Assembly (NCBI GenBank): GCA_020726505.1
Contig: JAHLEZ010000027.1
Location: 310,001-374,000 of the forward strand
Source: Leptodontidium sp. MPI-SDFR-AT-0119
Taxonomy: Eukaryota > Ascomycota > Leotiomycetes > Helotiales > Leptodontidiaceae
Length of the DNA: 64,000 nt
Direction of reading: 5' to 3'
Shown here piece after piece: positions 11,396-24,227 of the stretch. The stretch's first letter is position 1. Every line of letters starts with the position of its first letter. The position numbers and the translations under genes are program-made. The notes under the pieces were generated by a model that was not told the DNA's origin, did not search any database, and saw only the letters and a list, made by a program, of their open reading frames with translations.

Positions 11396-13224
11396 CAAGT
11401 GCGAATCTAAGTTTTCGAACTCGCACTGTATTGGTTTTTAGAGTTATTATTTCTATTCGATAAAGTTCTTCGATGCCTCAAGTGAATGATTTTATCCCCA
11501 TACACGTGTGCTCTTGGCTCTCCGCCATGCGTACAGTTCATATTTGTAGTGTCACGCTCAACCGTGGATGTAAAAGAGATGCTTTCTTTTGAGAAATAAT
11601 CGTTTCTAATTCCAAATCTAATACTTTATTACTTTTTATCATTCAGTCTCGGATCTATAGGTCTTTACCGAGGCTTGCCTTTAATAGGTGGGTAAAAGAT
11701 TATTTCCTGAGATATTACGTTACTAAAAATCTGCAAATAATAAGAAATTTTCAAATATTTAAAGACAAAGAAACCAATTCCTCTCTCATCTAACTCTTCT
11801 CAATCTCTTAAAATTGACTATAACTTATTTAATAAAAACTATCCCTTCTATCTGCCGCTTATACCGACTGTTTTAATAGTATAGCTACCCCCTTTATGAT
11901 AATTCCTTTAATTAAGGCAACTATCTCGACCTCTTTATACGAAAGGCATAAGACTAAACTTGTAGATATATTATTAATACTTCTAACACTTAAGATATAA
12001 TCCTAATCAGGCTTATTATCCTAGTTTAGTTTAATGCAATAGTTGTTATAAATAGTTAATAGCCTTATTAATAGCGCATTCCATTTTAGCAAGTTCTTAT
12101 ACTTAATCCTCATAAGAAAAGCACTAAGAGACCCGGTAATTCTTTTATTTATAATCTATCCTTATTAGTTTCTACTTTTTTTTATAAAAAAAAATCGTAA
12201 TTAATATATGAGACGTTAATCTTCGCTTTGGTTTTAGACTTTATAAGGTCTTATTGCGTTAAATTATAAGGAGGATAGTAAATATAAACTAGGATTTCGG
12301 TTGAGGCCGATTCAAAGAGCAAAAGCTATTACGATAGGGCTAGAGAAACTATCTTAGTATATAAACAATTTTTAAGACTTCCTTAAACTCAGCCTACCCT
12401 GTGTTTATATTTGACTAATCAATTGGTTTTATTAGCATCGATTAATATAGTCTTAAAAAGCGTACCTTTATGCCGTTTAAAGTTTATATGTTAATAGTCT
12501 AAAATAAAAGGAGCTAAGAAAGGCACCTCTTAAGAATAGAAATAATTCGGGGTCTAAAAACATATCTAAAGCTCTTACTAAACGAATCTGTAGACAGAAA
12601 CTCTATTTAAGCGAACGAATTAATCTCGTTACATTAAAGCCACGAAAAGAAGAACCAAAATTAAAAAGAGAAAAATATCACGTATAAACCTAAAAAAGGG
12701 TTTTATTATATATCGTAAAAAGGCGAGTATATAAAGCCATATTGTTTTGCTTAATTTATAAGGTAGTAACAAAATAACAAAACCCGAAAAGTAACACTGA
12801 CTACCTGCTCTAAGCCCCTTTTATATAAAGAATAATACAAAGATTATCAATACTATTATAAATCCAGTATAAACAAGAGGACCTAAGTACTTATTAGTCA
12901 CATCTTCTTTCTTTATCCTTAGAAGCGATCTTAAACTTTGTATCTCTGATTATATTCGGTATAAAATATTGAGGGGTATAATAAAAGAAATAAAATATAA
13001 TACTATTAATTAATACATTCTTAACTAAAGAAAGAAACTTACAATAAAAAGTAAGTTGAATAATACGATAACAAACATAATAATCATAATAACTAAGAAT
13101 CCCAAACCGAAAACAAAGAAGCCTTAAATAATTGTTAATGCGACTTTTATTATAATCTTTTCTAAAGGCTGAAGATACTAGGTGTAATGGTAGCCGGTTA
13201 GCCAAGCCTTTAGCTCTATTACGA
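11396..13224. other. AT-rich RIP-degraded repeat DNA, family not identified
   Basis: High A+T, TpA-rich sequence. Conceptual minus-strand translation between about 11850 and 12150 gives stretches of plausible protein sequence interrupted by TAA/TAG codons, as expected for a mutated mobile-element ORF, but I could not assign it. No intact gene. Confidence 0.5.
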
Positions 13225-13574
13225 TGCCTAAATAGGATTAGCTTATGACGTTACGAGAGACGTAATAGCCTTGGGAAAGCTCGGTAAAGCTCGGGACCTC
13301 GGATGAGCGATTTATGCCGTATACCCACTTAGTATTCGACTAAGTGAGGCTATGTAACGTTACTACGTAATACGTACGTAACGTATACGTCATGTAATTA
13401 AGCTTAATTAGGAATAGTCGACTCGGTATCGAAGATATAAGGAGAGCTACCTTCCCTCGGGGAAAGGGCTCTTTACTTCGATATTCGCGCTAATAGAGAG
13501 TTATCACCTGATTATCTGATCCCGTGACCTCGCTTATGGTATTAGGCTTATTAGCTTATTACCGTGCTATTACA
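13225..13574 (+). repeat. LTR-like repeat family A, copy 1
   Basis: About 350 bp beginning TGCCTAAATAGGATTAGC and ending GTGCTATTACA. It is clearly homologous, in the same orientation, to 28381-28708, sharing for example the block GAGCGATTTATGCC and the CCCACTTAGTAT segment. The TG...CA ends suggest an LTR. No target duplication is evident at either copy. Confidence 0.6.
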
Positions 13575-14027
13575 TTAGGCTATAACAGCTTTTAGTATTA
13601 TATCAAAAATATCTGATAATAAATCGATATAATTCGTATAATTGCTAAACCTAACGCAGAATTACCTAGTACTAAGCAAATAATTTCTTAAAATCTTCGC
13701 TTAACCGCTGTCTTAACAACGCTTATAACACTCTAAATCTTACTATCAATAGCGGCAGGGCTGTCGTAAGCACGTTCACCGTATCACTTTAAGAGATTAA
13801 ATAAAATCCCTTCCTAGAATAGCGCGCGGCTTAATTAAAGGGTTTAGCAAATAGATATTAATAAAGTTAAACTGCGATTAAGAATATATTAGTTAAGTAA
13901 CAAAGAAAGGAGTTAAAATCCTTATAATCAAAGGTATAATACCTGCTTTCGTAGTCTCGTCTTAAGTAAGTAAATTAATTGTTAATACCGTATAATAGAA
14001 ACTAGTAAAGGAGAAGGCCACTAAAAC
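13575..14027. other. AT-rich repeat DNA, nothing recognised
   Basis: About 450 bases of RIP-type AT-rich sequence between two LTR-like repeats. No gene or motif is recognised. Confidence 0.5.
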
Positions 14028-14320
14028 TGTTAGATTTTGACTTCGGTAACTCGTGCCGATTCTACGCTGGAGAACAGCCGAAGTAATCTCCACTGCTTAC
14101 GCGGCTCGGAAATTACTCTCGTATTTGATTACGTAGTCGAATCTTCTAGAGAAGTCGATTACGTACTTATCGAAGCTTCTAGAGAAGCTATTATTGTGTA
14201 TATAACTACCGAAGAGCCCTTATGGCTCTTCTCTCAAGCAAGCAAGCAATCTACTTTGTCTCTAATCACGTGTTCACCTACTACGCTTCCTCTCTTCTGA
14301 TTGGCTCACCTATTTTCACA
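14028..14320 (+). repeat. LTR-like repeat family B, copy 1
   Basis: Starts TGTTAGATTTTGACTTCGG and ends TATTTTCACA. It matches 36265-36522 over nearly its whole length in direct orientation. It sits immediately upstream of a Gypsy pol remnant, but no primer-binding site or target duplication was found, so its relation to that element is unclear. Confidence 0.7.
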
Positions 14321-14339
14321 CTTAAGGCGATAACTTTTA

Positions 14340-17300
14340 GGCTAACTAAAGTTAATACGCTTTATAAATAGAAGGCCGACAAGGTTAGACTAGTAGACTT
14401 AAGAAAGTCAAATGGGGATATACTTAGAGGGATTATTAATTAGTTTGAGAAAGACGAGGAAGTTAGGCCACCGCGTATAAATAAGAAATTCGCCTGATTT
14501 ATTACTAGAAGGTTTTCGAACTTAGAACCTAGACACTAATTAACGTAAGAACAGTTTAATTAATTAATTATAAGAAAACACTTAACTCCGGAAAAGCGGG
14601 GGCTATTATATAAAACGCTACTAAATTAAGAAGCGGCTTTAACATTCGACTAGACACATTTAAGTAAGATTAAGAAGGATGTCTTACTCCCTCTAGAAAT
14701 CAAAACCATTCCTTATAAAGCTTAATAAGAGAAGTCCTTCCCTATTCCTAAAGCTCTATAAGAAAAGGTTATTAATATACTAAAAGAGTGGCTTAAGTAA
14801 GGGATTCTAGAATTCTGTTATAGACTATATAAGAATAAGTGGTTTCTTATAGTTAAAAAGGAGAAAGGCTTTTATTAACTTATTATAGCTATTATTAAAA
14901 TAAACAGAGTTATAGTTAGAGACGTAAATGTTTTACTAAATATTAATTAGTTTTTCACGGAATTTGTTAGTTTAATAATAATATTACTAGTTGACTTATT
15001 TTCAGGGTATAATTAGTTTATTTTATATACGAGGTCAAGGGACATAACGGTAATTTATACTCTAATTAGGCTTTTATATATAATTAAGCTTCCTTAAGGA
15101 GTAACTAACTCTATTACTTAGTTCGTTCGGGTCATCTCAAAGATCCTTTTAGATTACATTCCCGAAGCGGCCTTACTTTATATAAACGACGTTAAAGTAA
15201 AAGGGTTTAAGTTATTTTATAACAATAAAGAGATCTTACCTAGGATTTAGTACTTTATTATAAAATATATTTAAAATTTAGACAAAGTCTTAGTAAGGTT
15301 TAAGAAGGCAAGAGCGATAGTTAGGCCTCGATCTTAGTATTATATAAAGGGTCTAAAGATTATTAAGTACGTCATAGACTACGATAAATAATACCCGGAG
15401 ATAGCCAAAGTCCTGAAGATTTATAAATAAAATTACTATAATAACGTGACAAAAGCTAAGGCGTTTATTAAGGTAATAATATATTACTGTATTTAGATTA
15501 AGAATTTCACTATAATTACAGTACTAATCTACGCGACTATAAGGAAAGGTGTTAAGTTCAATTAACTAGGGCCACAAAGAGAAGCTATGTAAGCTCTTAA
15601 GGATGCTCTTCTTAACGCACCCGCCTTAATAAAGATCGAGTATAAGCTAACCAAAGGATTAATTATCTTAATAATAGACGTTAACAAATTAAGATAAGGA
15701 AGGGGCGGTTTTATAATAACTAAATGACTAAAGGAAGCGACACCTAATAAGGTTTAAAAGCGATATATAAAACACTACGAAAAGCTAATATAATATTATA
15801 AAGCGGGAATACTAAGGGGCGCTTAAAGTAATAAAGAAAATAAGAAGTGAACTTTATAGGGTTTATTTTATTCTCGAGACCGACGCTAAAGTACTAGTGG
15901 AGTAATTAAATAGGGCGGCCAGTGATTTACTAGGGGCCCTTTTAATTAATTAGATTACTTAAATACGTTTAATAGACTTTAAAGTCAAGTATATTCTAGG
16001 GACTAAAAATACCGCGGCCGATAAACTATCTTGTCGAGGACGAATATACCCTTTAAATATCGCGGAGTAAAGTAAAGGTGACATTAATAAATAAATTACT
16101 AAGGAGTTAAGTTTAATTTTTGTCTTTAGCGTAACTAAGGGACTTATAATCTAAGATTATAACGCTTTAGATTAGATTTTAGAGGCAAATTACTTAGACG
16201 CCTTAAAGGAAATCGCCCGATTTTTAATAACTCTTCGTAAGCCTAGTTCTATAGCTCTAAGTAAGTACTATTAATTCAAGAACTAAGCACTTTAATACTT
16301 CATTCGAGAGGGGCACTTATATAAGAGAGCCAATAATAAATTCTTAATTCGTTTAATTATTAATAAGAAATTAAAACGCTATCGAGTCATTTCGAAATAC
16401 TATAAGAAAAGCAGATATCAGGGACTAGAAGCGACTTATTATTATTTAGTTAAACGTTTCTTTTAAAAAGGGGCCTTCGAGGAATACAAAGTATTTTATA
16501 AGACTTACGAAGATTACTAAAAGAGGAAGGTAAGTAAGGAAGAGAATTCCCTTTATTTTATATAACTTACTAAAATATTTCAAAAGGTGTACCTTAACGT
16601 TTACTAGGTTCCTACAGTTAATAATAAAATAATATATTTTATACTAGCGAAAAAAGATTTATTAGGCTAACTTAAAGGGAGGCTACTTAAGATAGTAAAG
16701 TCTAAAGATATCGCCAAATTCTTATAAGAAGATATTATTTATAAGTATAGCCTTTTTAAAAGACTAATAATTAATAAAGGACCTAAGAATTAAAAGATTA
16801 TTAAGGAGTTCACGGCTAAGTATAAAATTAAAAGGGTATAAATCTTAGCTTATAATTCGAAAGGTAATAGTTCCGTGGAAAGAAGTCATCAGGATATTCT
16901 CGACAGACTTTTAAAAGTAATAAAAGGAGGATTTTATTATTAAACTCGGGTTTTTTATTATATTCTTTTCGCCTCTCGAACTTTAATTTATTAACTTACA
17001 AGTGTTATTCTCTTCTTTCTACTATATAATAAGGAAGCATTTTTACTATTAAAGAGTCGATTCCTAGTTTAATATATATTTAATTATAAAGAAGTAAACA
17101 CGAGAGGGGACTTATTAACTCTTTGTTATTAACAATTAGAGCTCCACGACACAAACATCTCCGAAATTATCTTACGAAAAAAGAGGTATAAAGAAAACGC
17201 GAAAGAGTATTAAGATTAGACACAAGTTTTAAAAACTTAACTAATTAAGGAAAAAGATCTAGTTTTAGTATATAATATATAATGATTAATTAACCTGTTA

Positions 17301-17575
17301 GTAGATACAAAGCTCACTTATAAATGGCGGGGATTATACTAAGTATTAAAAGTCTACTTAGAGAAAGGCTATTATAGTCTTAAGGAGCTCGACGGGACTA
17401 ACCTTAAGGGTACCTTTGTAGCTAATCGACTAAAGCGTTTCTATTAGCGAAATCGTACCTTGTTCCCGTTAAATCCTGACCTAAAAACTAACTCGGAAGA
17501 ATTAAGTAGTAATTTAGACGGTAACGACTATAAAGAGCCTTAAGTTTTAATAAAACTACTAACTCAGTAACATAT
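14340..17575 (+). mobile_element. Ty3/Gypsy retrotransposon pol remnant (RIP-degraded)
   Basis: Plus-strand conceptual translation, with many TAA/TAG stops, follows the order of a Gypsy polyprotein. Reverse transcriptase comes first, around 14600-15420; its active-site box near 15180 reads LYINDVKVKG, where YIDD is expected, so one Asp is now Asn. RNase H lies near 15870-16040 (ETDAKVLVE). A zinc-binding/integrase core follows at about 16300-17000, then the C-terminal KGYYSLKELDGTNLKGTF segment near 17360-17420, ending at about 17570. No gag or protease is visible between LTR-like copy B1 and the RT, so the element is internally deleted as well as mutated. It cannot encode active protein. Confidence 0.85.
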
Positions 17576-18320
17576 ATAATATCTACTACCACGTTTACCT
17601 TCTAAACTATAAATTGTTCCACTAACATTATCAGAGGAACAAAAGACGACATATTAATAAGTCTTTAACTAAAGACAAACAAGGATCTTTATTATTTAGA
17701 GACAAAGTTGTCTCTATTATAGTTAAAGACAGGTTTTATTAGTTTTATTATATTTTGTCACCTTTTTTATATTTTTTTAATAACTTTATACTTATTTTAT
17801 TACTTTTTAAGTGATTTTCTTAATATTACTAGTGTTTCTAATTTCTTTTTTTTACTTTACAAATTACCACATCGTATTTACTCCTCTTACTACCTTTCCT
17901 TATAATACTCGACTAGTTTTCTCCCTTATTATTAATACGCTTATATACGCTCTCTTATTATTCTATTGTCTAGGCTATAGACAGGAAAATTATTAATTAC
18001 TTAAGTTTTTGTTTATTTACTTTATTTACTTTAAAGTCACGTGTAAAGTTTATACTAAAAGTAAATATTATATAAGGGCGAATACTACTGTCTTAATTAA
18101 GAAAGGAGGGATAACTTTTATTATATGTCACAAGTGAAGGAGAAGCTTACTAGCGCCGTTTCTTGATTATTAAGCTTAAGTATAAACTATTTTTGCGACT
18201 TCTTTTACTTATTAACACTTAAAACTTACACTAACATTTTAGAAATTTAAGTTTTAGAAAAGTCTACTAAAAAAGATTTTTACTAAGTTAATATCAAGAA
18301 AATTCCTAGTTTTTTACTCG
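17576..18320. other. AT-rich repeat DNA, nothing recognised
   Basis: About 750 bases of very AT-rich, TpA-rich sequence between two Gypsy-type remnants. It may contain LTR remnants, but no ends could be set. Confidence 0.5.
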
Positions 18321-18333
18321 TAATCCTAGATTA
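18321..18333. repeat. Palindrome TAATC-CTA-GATTA (copy 1 of 9)
   Basis: First of nine copies of a 13-bp inverted repeat with five-base arms and a three-base centre, here with extended arms CGTAATC/GATTACG. Others start at 18401, 18716, 19505, 19763, 20201, 21990, 22078 and 22604, some with GATCA or TAATT arms. RIP would convert TGATC/GATCA arms into this form. Confidence 0.8.
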
Positions 18334-21300
18334 CGAGAAGAATTTTACTAAAAATAACATTATAAAACACTACTCCTCCCGAATCGCAACTAATTAATTG
18401 TAATCCCGGATTATTAAAGTCGGCAGCTAATAAAGCCAAAGTTAAGGTAATTATTAATAAAGCTAAGGATCAAGCTTTTACTAAGAAGACTAGCGCGGGC
18501 TTATTAAATAACTCCCGGCCTTTTGGCGCCTTATTTAATCTTAGTTTATTTAAAGTTCTTAGTACTAATAATACCCCTAAGAAAAAGAGTAGTTAGACGA
18601 AATTAAGACCCTTTAAACCGATTACTAATTTTAATAATAAAATTAAAATCCTCAATAACTCTTCTTTTAAGGAGACCTTACAAAGAAACAAAGGCAAAGA
18701 GCTTATTAAACATAGTAATCTAGGATTATAAAATATCTCTATTCCTTTTAAGGGAAGAACCTTAACTTTTCTAGATTAAGTCGAAGTTATATTAAATAAG
18801 CTTAATCTAAACAAAGGCGCACGCCTAATTTATATGACTAATTATAACCTACGCAGCGTATTAAAACTTGCGAATAATTCTCTTGTTACTTACTATGACA
18901 AAGCCTTATATATTACTTTAAGAGTCAAAGGATTCAGCTTAGTAGACTACGAACTAAAGAATAATTCGATCTTTAATAGGGTAATTATAATCAAAGCTAG
19001 ACGTAATAAGAAAACCGAAAGTAAGAATAAGATCTAGAGACTTTATACTACTAATCGATCACGGATATTTATTAAAGATTATATAAAATAGATTTCTAGC
19101 TAAAGAAGACTTAAATCACGTATTACTTTACTAAAAGTAATAATACCCTTCCCACGTTTTATTTAAACCTTAAATAAGTACATTTTCTAAGACAAATAGA
19201 ACTAGAAAATTAGCTTAAAGACCCACAAAAAGTCTCGTAATAAAGTCGGATTTAACTTATTTAACTTAAATAATTACTTCTTTAATTAAAATAAACTAAC
19301 CTTTACATTTAATATTAATATCCTCCAATTAACTTTAGCGTTAATTAAAGTCTCTCTTAAGGTCTCTTAATATAGTCTACTTATCCTTATTAGCTAGCCT
19401 GATTTAGGCCTTCCCTTAAACTCTTTAAATAAAATAAAACCCTTTTAGTTTATAGTTATTAAAGACGACAAGAAAGACAAGCCTTAAACCGCCGCAAATA
19501 ATTATAATCCTAGATCACGAGTCCCCTCCTCTAACCAAGCGACTATCGACTTTATTAAAACCCTTACCCTAATTGTGTATAATTTAGATACTCCCACGGC
19601 AACCCTTAAATTAACTAATGACTTACTTTATACTATTACCCCCGTGGCCCTATTAACTTAAATTAGTGTCAGCGCCACGAAGTTAAGAGCTCTAAGCGCT
19701 AATATTAGTGACAAAGATTTAATACTTATAATTAATACTAAAGAACTAGTTGTAGTTAATTATAATCCTAGATTATTATTAAACAAGACGAAAACTATAT
19801 TAGAACGCTAGGAGGAAAAATTAGCTGATGTTACCTTAAGTACTTTAGTTAATATAACCCTAAAGGGCAAGGAGATAATTAGCGCCTAAGCTAATACAAC
19901 GAAGGTTATTAAAGGATCGAAGACAGTAGATATTAAAGGCAAGAGAAAGGAAGTCGTTAAAGGAACTGTCTTAGATCTTCTAAAAGACCTTTAAGATTTC
20001 TTATTAAAGCTTTATATATTTTAAATTCAAAAAGTAAAGTAAGAGGAAGCCATTTTAGGAGTTTCGACTAATAATAAAACTAGAATAATTACTACTAATT
20101 CTCGGATTATTCACTATAGCCAGAAGATTAAAGTTCTCCTAGACACAGGATTAGAACCTTCCTTCGTTCTCGATTTAGTCTCTCCCTAACTACTTAACCG
20201 TAATCTTAGATCACGGGGTCTAGTGAAGTCTAAAGTCCCTTTGCTAAAAGCTTATAATAAAGATAAAGTAGAGCTAAATACAGGCACTTATTCGTGTAAT
20301 ATCCCTAAAGTTATAAAATATACTTTAGAATTTAATAATTTATATAAAATTGATATTCCTTTTAAAGTTTGCGCTAAGTTTAAACAGTTCTTAAACTTAG
20401 ATAATTCCGACAAATATTAAGAAGGCAAGGAAGGAAGTTATATATTTGAGTTTTATTTAATAAAGTACGGGGATTATTATAAGATCTTTTATAAGCTAGG
20501 AAAAGTAACTACTTTAATTATAAACTTATAACAAATATATAATAAATCTAGTAAATTAGAGACCTTCCGACTAAATCTAATATACTTATACTTCTTTAAA
20601 AAGTCTAAATCTACTAAGGCCGTTCGGTAATAAGTCTAACTTAGATACTCTAAGTTTAAGCTTAACGCAATTACTATAAGAGAAGCTTCTTTTCTTAAGT
20701 AAGACTAAAAAAATAATCTTTAATACTTAGACCTAGAAATCATTATAACTCTTCGGAACAAGGGAGTAAGCTAGGCTAAATAAGAACTTAAAGTCGGATA
20801 TATCTTCAAGAAAATCAAAAGTTATTTAATATTATAATAACTCTTTACTAAAGAGATAGAAATGTACCGCTTCCACTACTAAGCTCTCAAGAAGACCTAT
20901 CCCCCGACTATATTTCTTCACAATATAATATATAACGTGTTTTAATAACTTCTGCGCTAAGATTATAAACTATATCTTTTAGCTCTTACTTATCACAAGG
21001 ATAATAACGCTAAGTTAATAGTATACCTTAATATTCCCATTTATTTACTAGTAAAGTCTACTAGAGAAACTATGTTCGCTAAAGTAGATTTAAAGGACTT
21101 AAAATTAATAAGAAAAGACTTTAATCTTAAATCATATGTTCTTAGAGCTTTTATACTAAAACTAAATAAGCGGATTTTAAATTATTAAGTCCTTCTAATC
21201 ACTTAGATTCCCTCTAGATATATTTAGGGAGTTTTGAGATCGTCTGACTATACTAAATACCTTTTATAAAACAAGGCGCCGCTAAGATTTTAACTTATTA

Positions 21301-22603
21301 TAAAGGGAAAGAATAGAATCTTTTAAAAGTACAAAGCTACCTTAAAGAATATTAATAAATTCTTTCACTTGATCTTAAGAGATTCGTTGCCTCGTACCCG
21401 CTTAACTAAGTAAGGATTCGTTACTAAATTCTTATTTATTAATTATAGTAACTTTAGAAGATTTATAGTTTTTTTTAATAGTTATACTACTGTTTTTGAT
21501 AATAAACTATTAAAGACGGGGTTTTTTATAGAGATCTCTTGACTAGTATAGTTTATAAAGAGATACTATTATAGCCCTGTTAAGTAACCCTAAAAAGTAC
21601 TTACGCGCCTTTCGCGGCCACTGTCTCTGTCACGGGGTTAGGCCCCCTTTCTGAAGTAATTATTAGTCGACTTCCTTAGTCTGACCCCTTTATTATAATT
21701 AAGGCTTAGAAGTTATTTGCTCTTAAACCTTTAAAGCTTTAGATATACTTAACTAAGTATCGCTTAGACTAAAGTCGAATTAAATATTAGGCCTAAAGAT
21801 AGTAAAGGCGATAGAAAAGGAGTTATATAATATTAAATCTTAGGCTTAAAATAACTAAAGCTTATCTTTTATTCTTATAGATAACCTTATTGACCTCACA
21901 ACTCTAGAGTCTATTAGTAAAATAAGGTATAATATCTCTTTAGAAGAACTAATAAAGGATATAAGTAACGGAAAAGGACTAGTTAATTATAATCCCGGAT
22001 TACTAGATAAAGCTAAGGAAGCTAAAAATAAAGAAATCGAGAGCCTAGGACAAGGACCTTCCTCTTATAATCCCGGATCACTAGATAAAGACGATTCTAG
22101 TTAATAACTTAAGGCTGACTTATTAAAAGAAATAGACCGACAAAATTCGGCTGTAAATATTAAGTAGATCGAAACTCTTAACTTAGAGGATAAGGGAAAT
22201 ACTAAATAAATAAACTTAGATAAAACTATTAAAAGCTAAGTAAAAGCTAAAGTTAAGACAAAGTCTGACCCCCCTAAGAGAAAAAAGAAATTGCCTTAAT
22301 CCTTAAGGGACATTCGGCTTACTATTACCCTTAAGTCTTCGTCTTTAAGTGTACCTCTAATTATCACGAGTCTAGTTACTTTACTAGAGCCGTCTACTCC
22401 TTCGAGATCTTAAACTATTTTGTCTTATTTATCTAGTAGAGAGCTTACTAGAACTAGTCGACTTGCACGAGCTACTACTAGAAATGTTAACTACTTCGCG
22501 CTTATTATACTAGAGTCTTTAACCTCTCGAATTAAGGGCTTTAATAAACACAAGATCGATAGACTAAAGAATCTAAAGGGGAAGAAGGCCAAGAAATAAG
22601 TTG

Positions 22604-22616
22604 TAATTCAGGATTA
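22604..22616. repeat. Palindrome TAATT-CAG-GATTA (copy 9 of 9)
   Basis: Last copy of the short inverted repeat; its arms are imperfect. No further copies were noticed outside 18.3-22.6 kb. Confidence 0.6.
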
Positions 22617-22640
22617 TAAGATAAGATAGCTTATAGACGA

Positions 22641-23075
22641 AGAATGTTTTAATATATATATTACTTGGGATAGCCTAGATTCGGGCGGGCTTTTTTTTCT
22701 TCTTTTTTTTTCCTTTTATAGTCTAACCCTTATTAAGTTTCGACGACTAAGCTTACGCTATAGTCTAAGGCGACTACTATTGTAGTTAGGGACAGATATA
22801 AAGCGGCTATTAAGGCCAGCTTATATGATAAAGCCTAAGGCTTCTAAGGCATAAACTAAACTGCCTCTAAAGTAGTATAAGAGGTCTTGCCAGGTTGTAT
22901 TTTAGAAAAAAATTAAAGACTTTTTCTACCTTACTTTAAAGACCTAGTGTATGAAGAGCTCAGCCTTTAGTACTCTGCACCTTATTCTAGAGCTTTCGTT
23001 TATGCTCTCTTAACACTGCTTATCCCGAGCCGATTTCTCGGTAATATCAGGTGATTTATCAGTCTTTGGCCGTTT
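22641..23075. other. Junction of two degraded retroelements
   Basis: Sequence between the end of the Gypsy-like remnant and the Copia gag ORF. Minus-strand translation immediately downstream of gag continues briefly with stops. Copia protease, integrase and RT are not recognisable, so the Copia copy appears truncated here. Confidence 0.5.
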
Positions 23076-23801
23076 CTACCCCTTAGGGGCCTTATCAGGA
23101 AATAGGAAGGCGCAGTTAGAAGTCACATGAGAGTGTTGTTTGCAATTAGCACAATACTTCTTGCTTTGAGGGCTATTCTTAGTGACTTTATGAGGTATTT
23201 TGCCTTTATAGCCACTAGAAGTTATTAGGGCCTGATCTGTATTAGTATCATTTAATTCTTGACGTTTTGATTCGTCTAATAAATTAAAGAATAACGACTC
23301 AAGGGTATAAGAATCAATATTAGTTCTTAAAGACTGTGTTATATTGGAAACTAATCCATTATAGTTATTAGTCAAGTTATTAAGAACCCAAGCTATTATT
23401 ACCTGTTTAGGCAATTCAAGGTTTTTAGTTTTTAGTTAATCGCTTAGCTATTTTACCTTATTAAGGTATTCTTCCATTGAATTATACTTAATCAAATGGG
23501 TATCAAAGAATTCTCGGCAAATCAAAAATTCCGAGTTAAACCCCTTAGGGGAATAAAGGTTTTTAAGTGATTACTAAGCTTCAAAAGCACGTGTTATATA
23601 CTATATTTACAAAAGAGGACCGTCCTCAATAAGCAATTAGATATTAAAGAAAGCTTTACTGTTTATTTTATCACTTACTTTATTAGACGCTATTATAGCG
23701 TTTAGCGCTTCTTTAGTTAAGAAGGCCGTCATGCGAAGTGCCCAAATAGAGTAATTAGCCGAGCCCGTAAGCTTAGCCATAGTGATCTTATCAGAGCTCA
23801 T
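23076..23801 (-). pseudogene. Ty1/Copia gag polyprotein, RIP-interrupted
   Basis: Minus-strand frame from an ATG at 23801-23799 (MSSDKITMAKLTGSANYSIW, typical of Copia-type gag) to 23076. The last 112 codons are continuous and end in a zinc knuckle, CANCKQHSHVTSNC, followed by FLFPDKAPKG. The N-terminal half has several TAA/TAG codons where Gln or Trp is expected, consistent with RIP. Gag packages the element RNA in virus-like particles. The leader, primer-binding site and LTR of the same element lie upstream, up to 26990, interrupted by the piggyBac-family insertion. It is non-functional as it stands. Confidence 0.82.
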
Positions 23802-24035
23802 TCTGTTTATTTTATTAGTTATTTTTCAAAGAGTTTTTGAAGATATTAACTTAACTTGAGATTTTTGAGAATTTGAGTTATTTAAGAAAGTCTAAGTTTT
23901 TTGATATTAGTTATTAATTACGTGGATTATATATATTCCAAGTTATAAAGTAAAATACTTGTTATTAGTTGAGAACTTTTCAAGTATTGGATTTGAGTGA
24001 AAAATCCTTTTATTAGACTAGCTAATAAATCAGAG
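23802..24035 (-). other. Copia 5' leader, gag-proximal part
   Basis: AT-rich untranslated leader between the minisatellite and the gag ATG on the minus strand. No other feature is seen. Confidence 0.5.
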
Positions 24036-24227
24036 GTATGGAGGTATGCCGGAGGTATAGCGTAGGTATGGAGGTATGGAACCGTAGGTATGAGGTATGG
24101 AGGTATGAAGCCGTAGGTATGAGGTATGGAAGTATGGAGCCGTAGGTATGAGGTATGGAGGTATGGAGCCGTAGGTATGAGGTATGGAGGTATGACGTAG
24201 TTATGGAGTTATGCCGTAGTTATGAGG
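24036..24227. repeat. 29-bp minisatellite (GCCGTAGGTATGAGG unit), left part
   Basis: Tandem units of 29 bp, each GCCGTAGGTATGAGG followed by TATGGAGGTATGGA, with internal GGTATGGA sub-repeats. Four clear and several degenerate units are present. The array is split by the piggyBac-family element and resumes at 26287. It lies in the leader of the Copia element, between PBS and gag. Confidence 0.85.

Larger units (their letters stand above)
18321..22640 (+). mobile_element. Second Gypsy-like retroelement remnant with aspartic protease
   Basis: A long RIP-mutated plus-strand polyprotein. Near 20120-20170 the translation reads KIKVLLDTGLEPSFVLDL, the D-T-G active site of a retroviral-type aspartic protease. 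RT-like sequence follows around 21060-21500 (FAKVDLKDLKL). A lysine-rich region containing YNPGLLDKA/YNPGSLDKD repeats lies near 21990-22100. The upstream part (18400-20100) would be gag-like but I cannot name domains in it. Short palindromes of the form TAATC-NNN-GATTA are scattered through it (separate entries). No LTRs could be delimited. Confidence 0.65.

Noticed and set aside
14023..14325. Target duplication for LTR-like copy B1
   Set aside because: Flanks AAAAC and CTTAA differ even allowing RIP transitions. It was not claimed as a solo LTR.
24036..24227. CRISPR-like array
   Set aside because: Units are directly adjacent without unique spacers, in a eukaryotic retroelement leader; it is an ordinary minisatellite.
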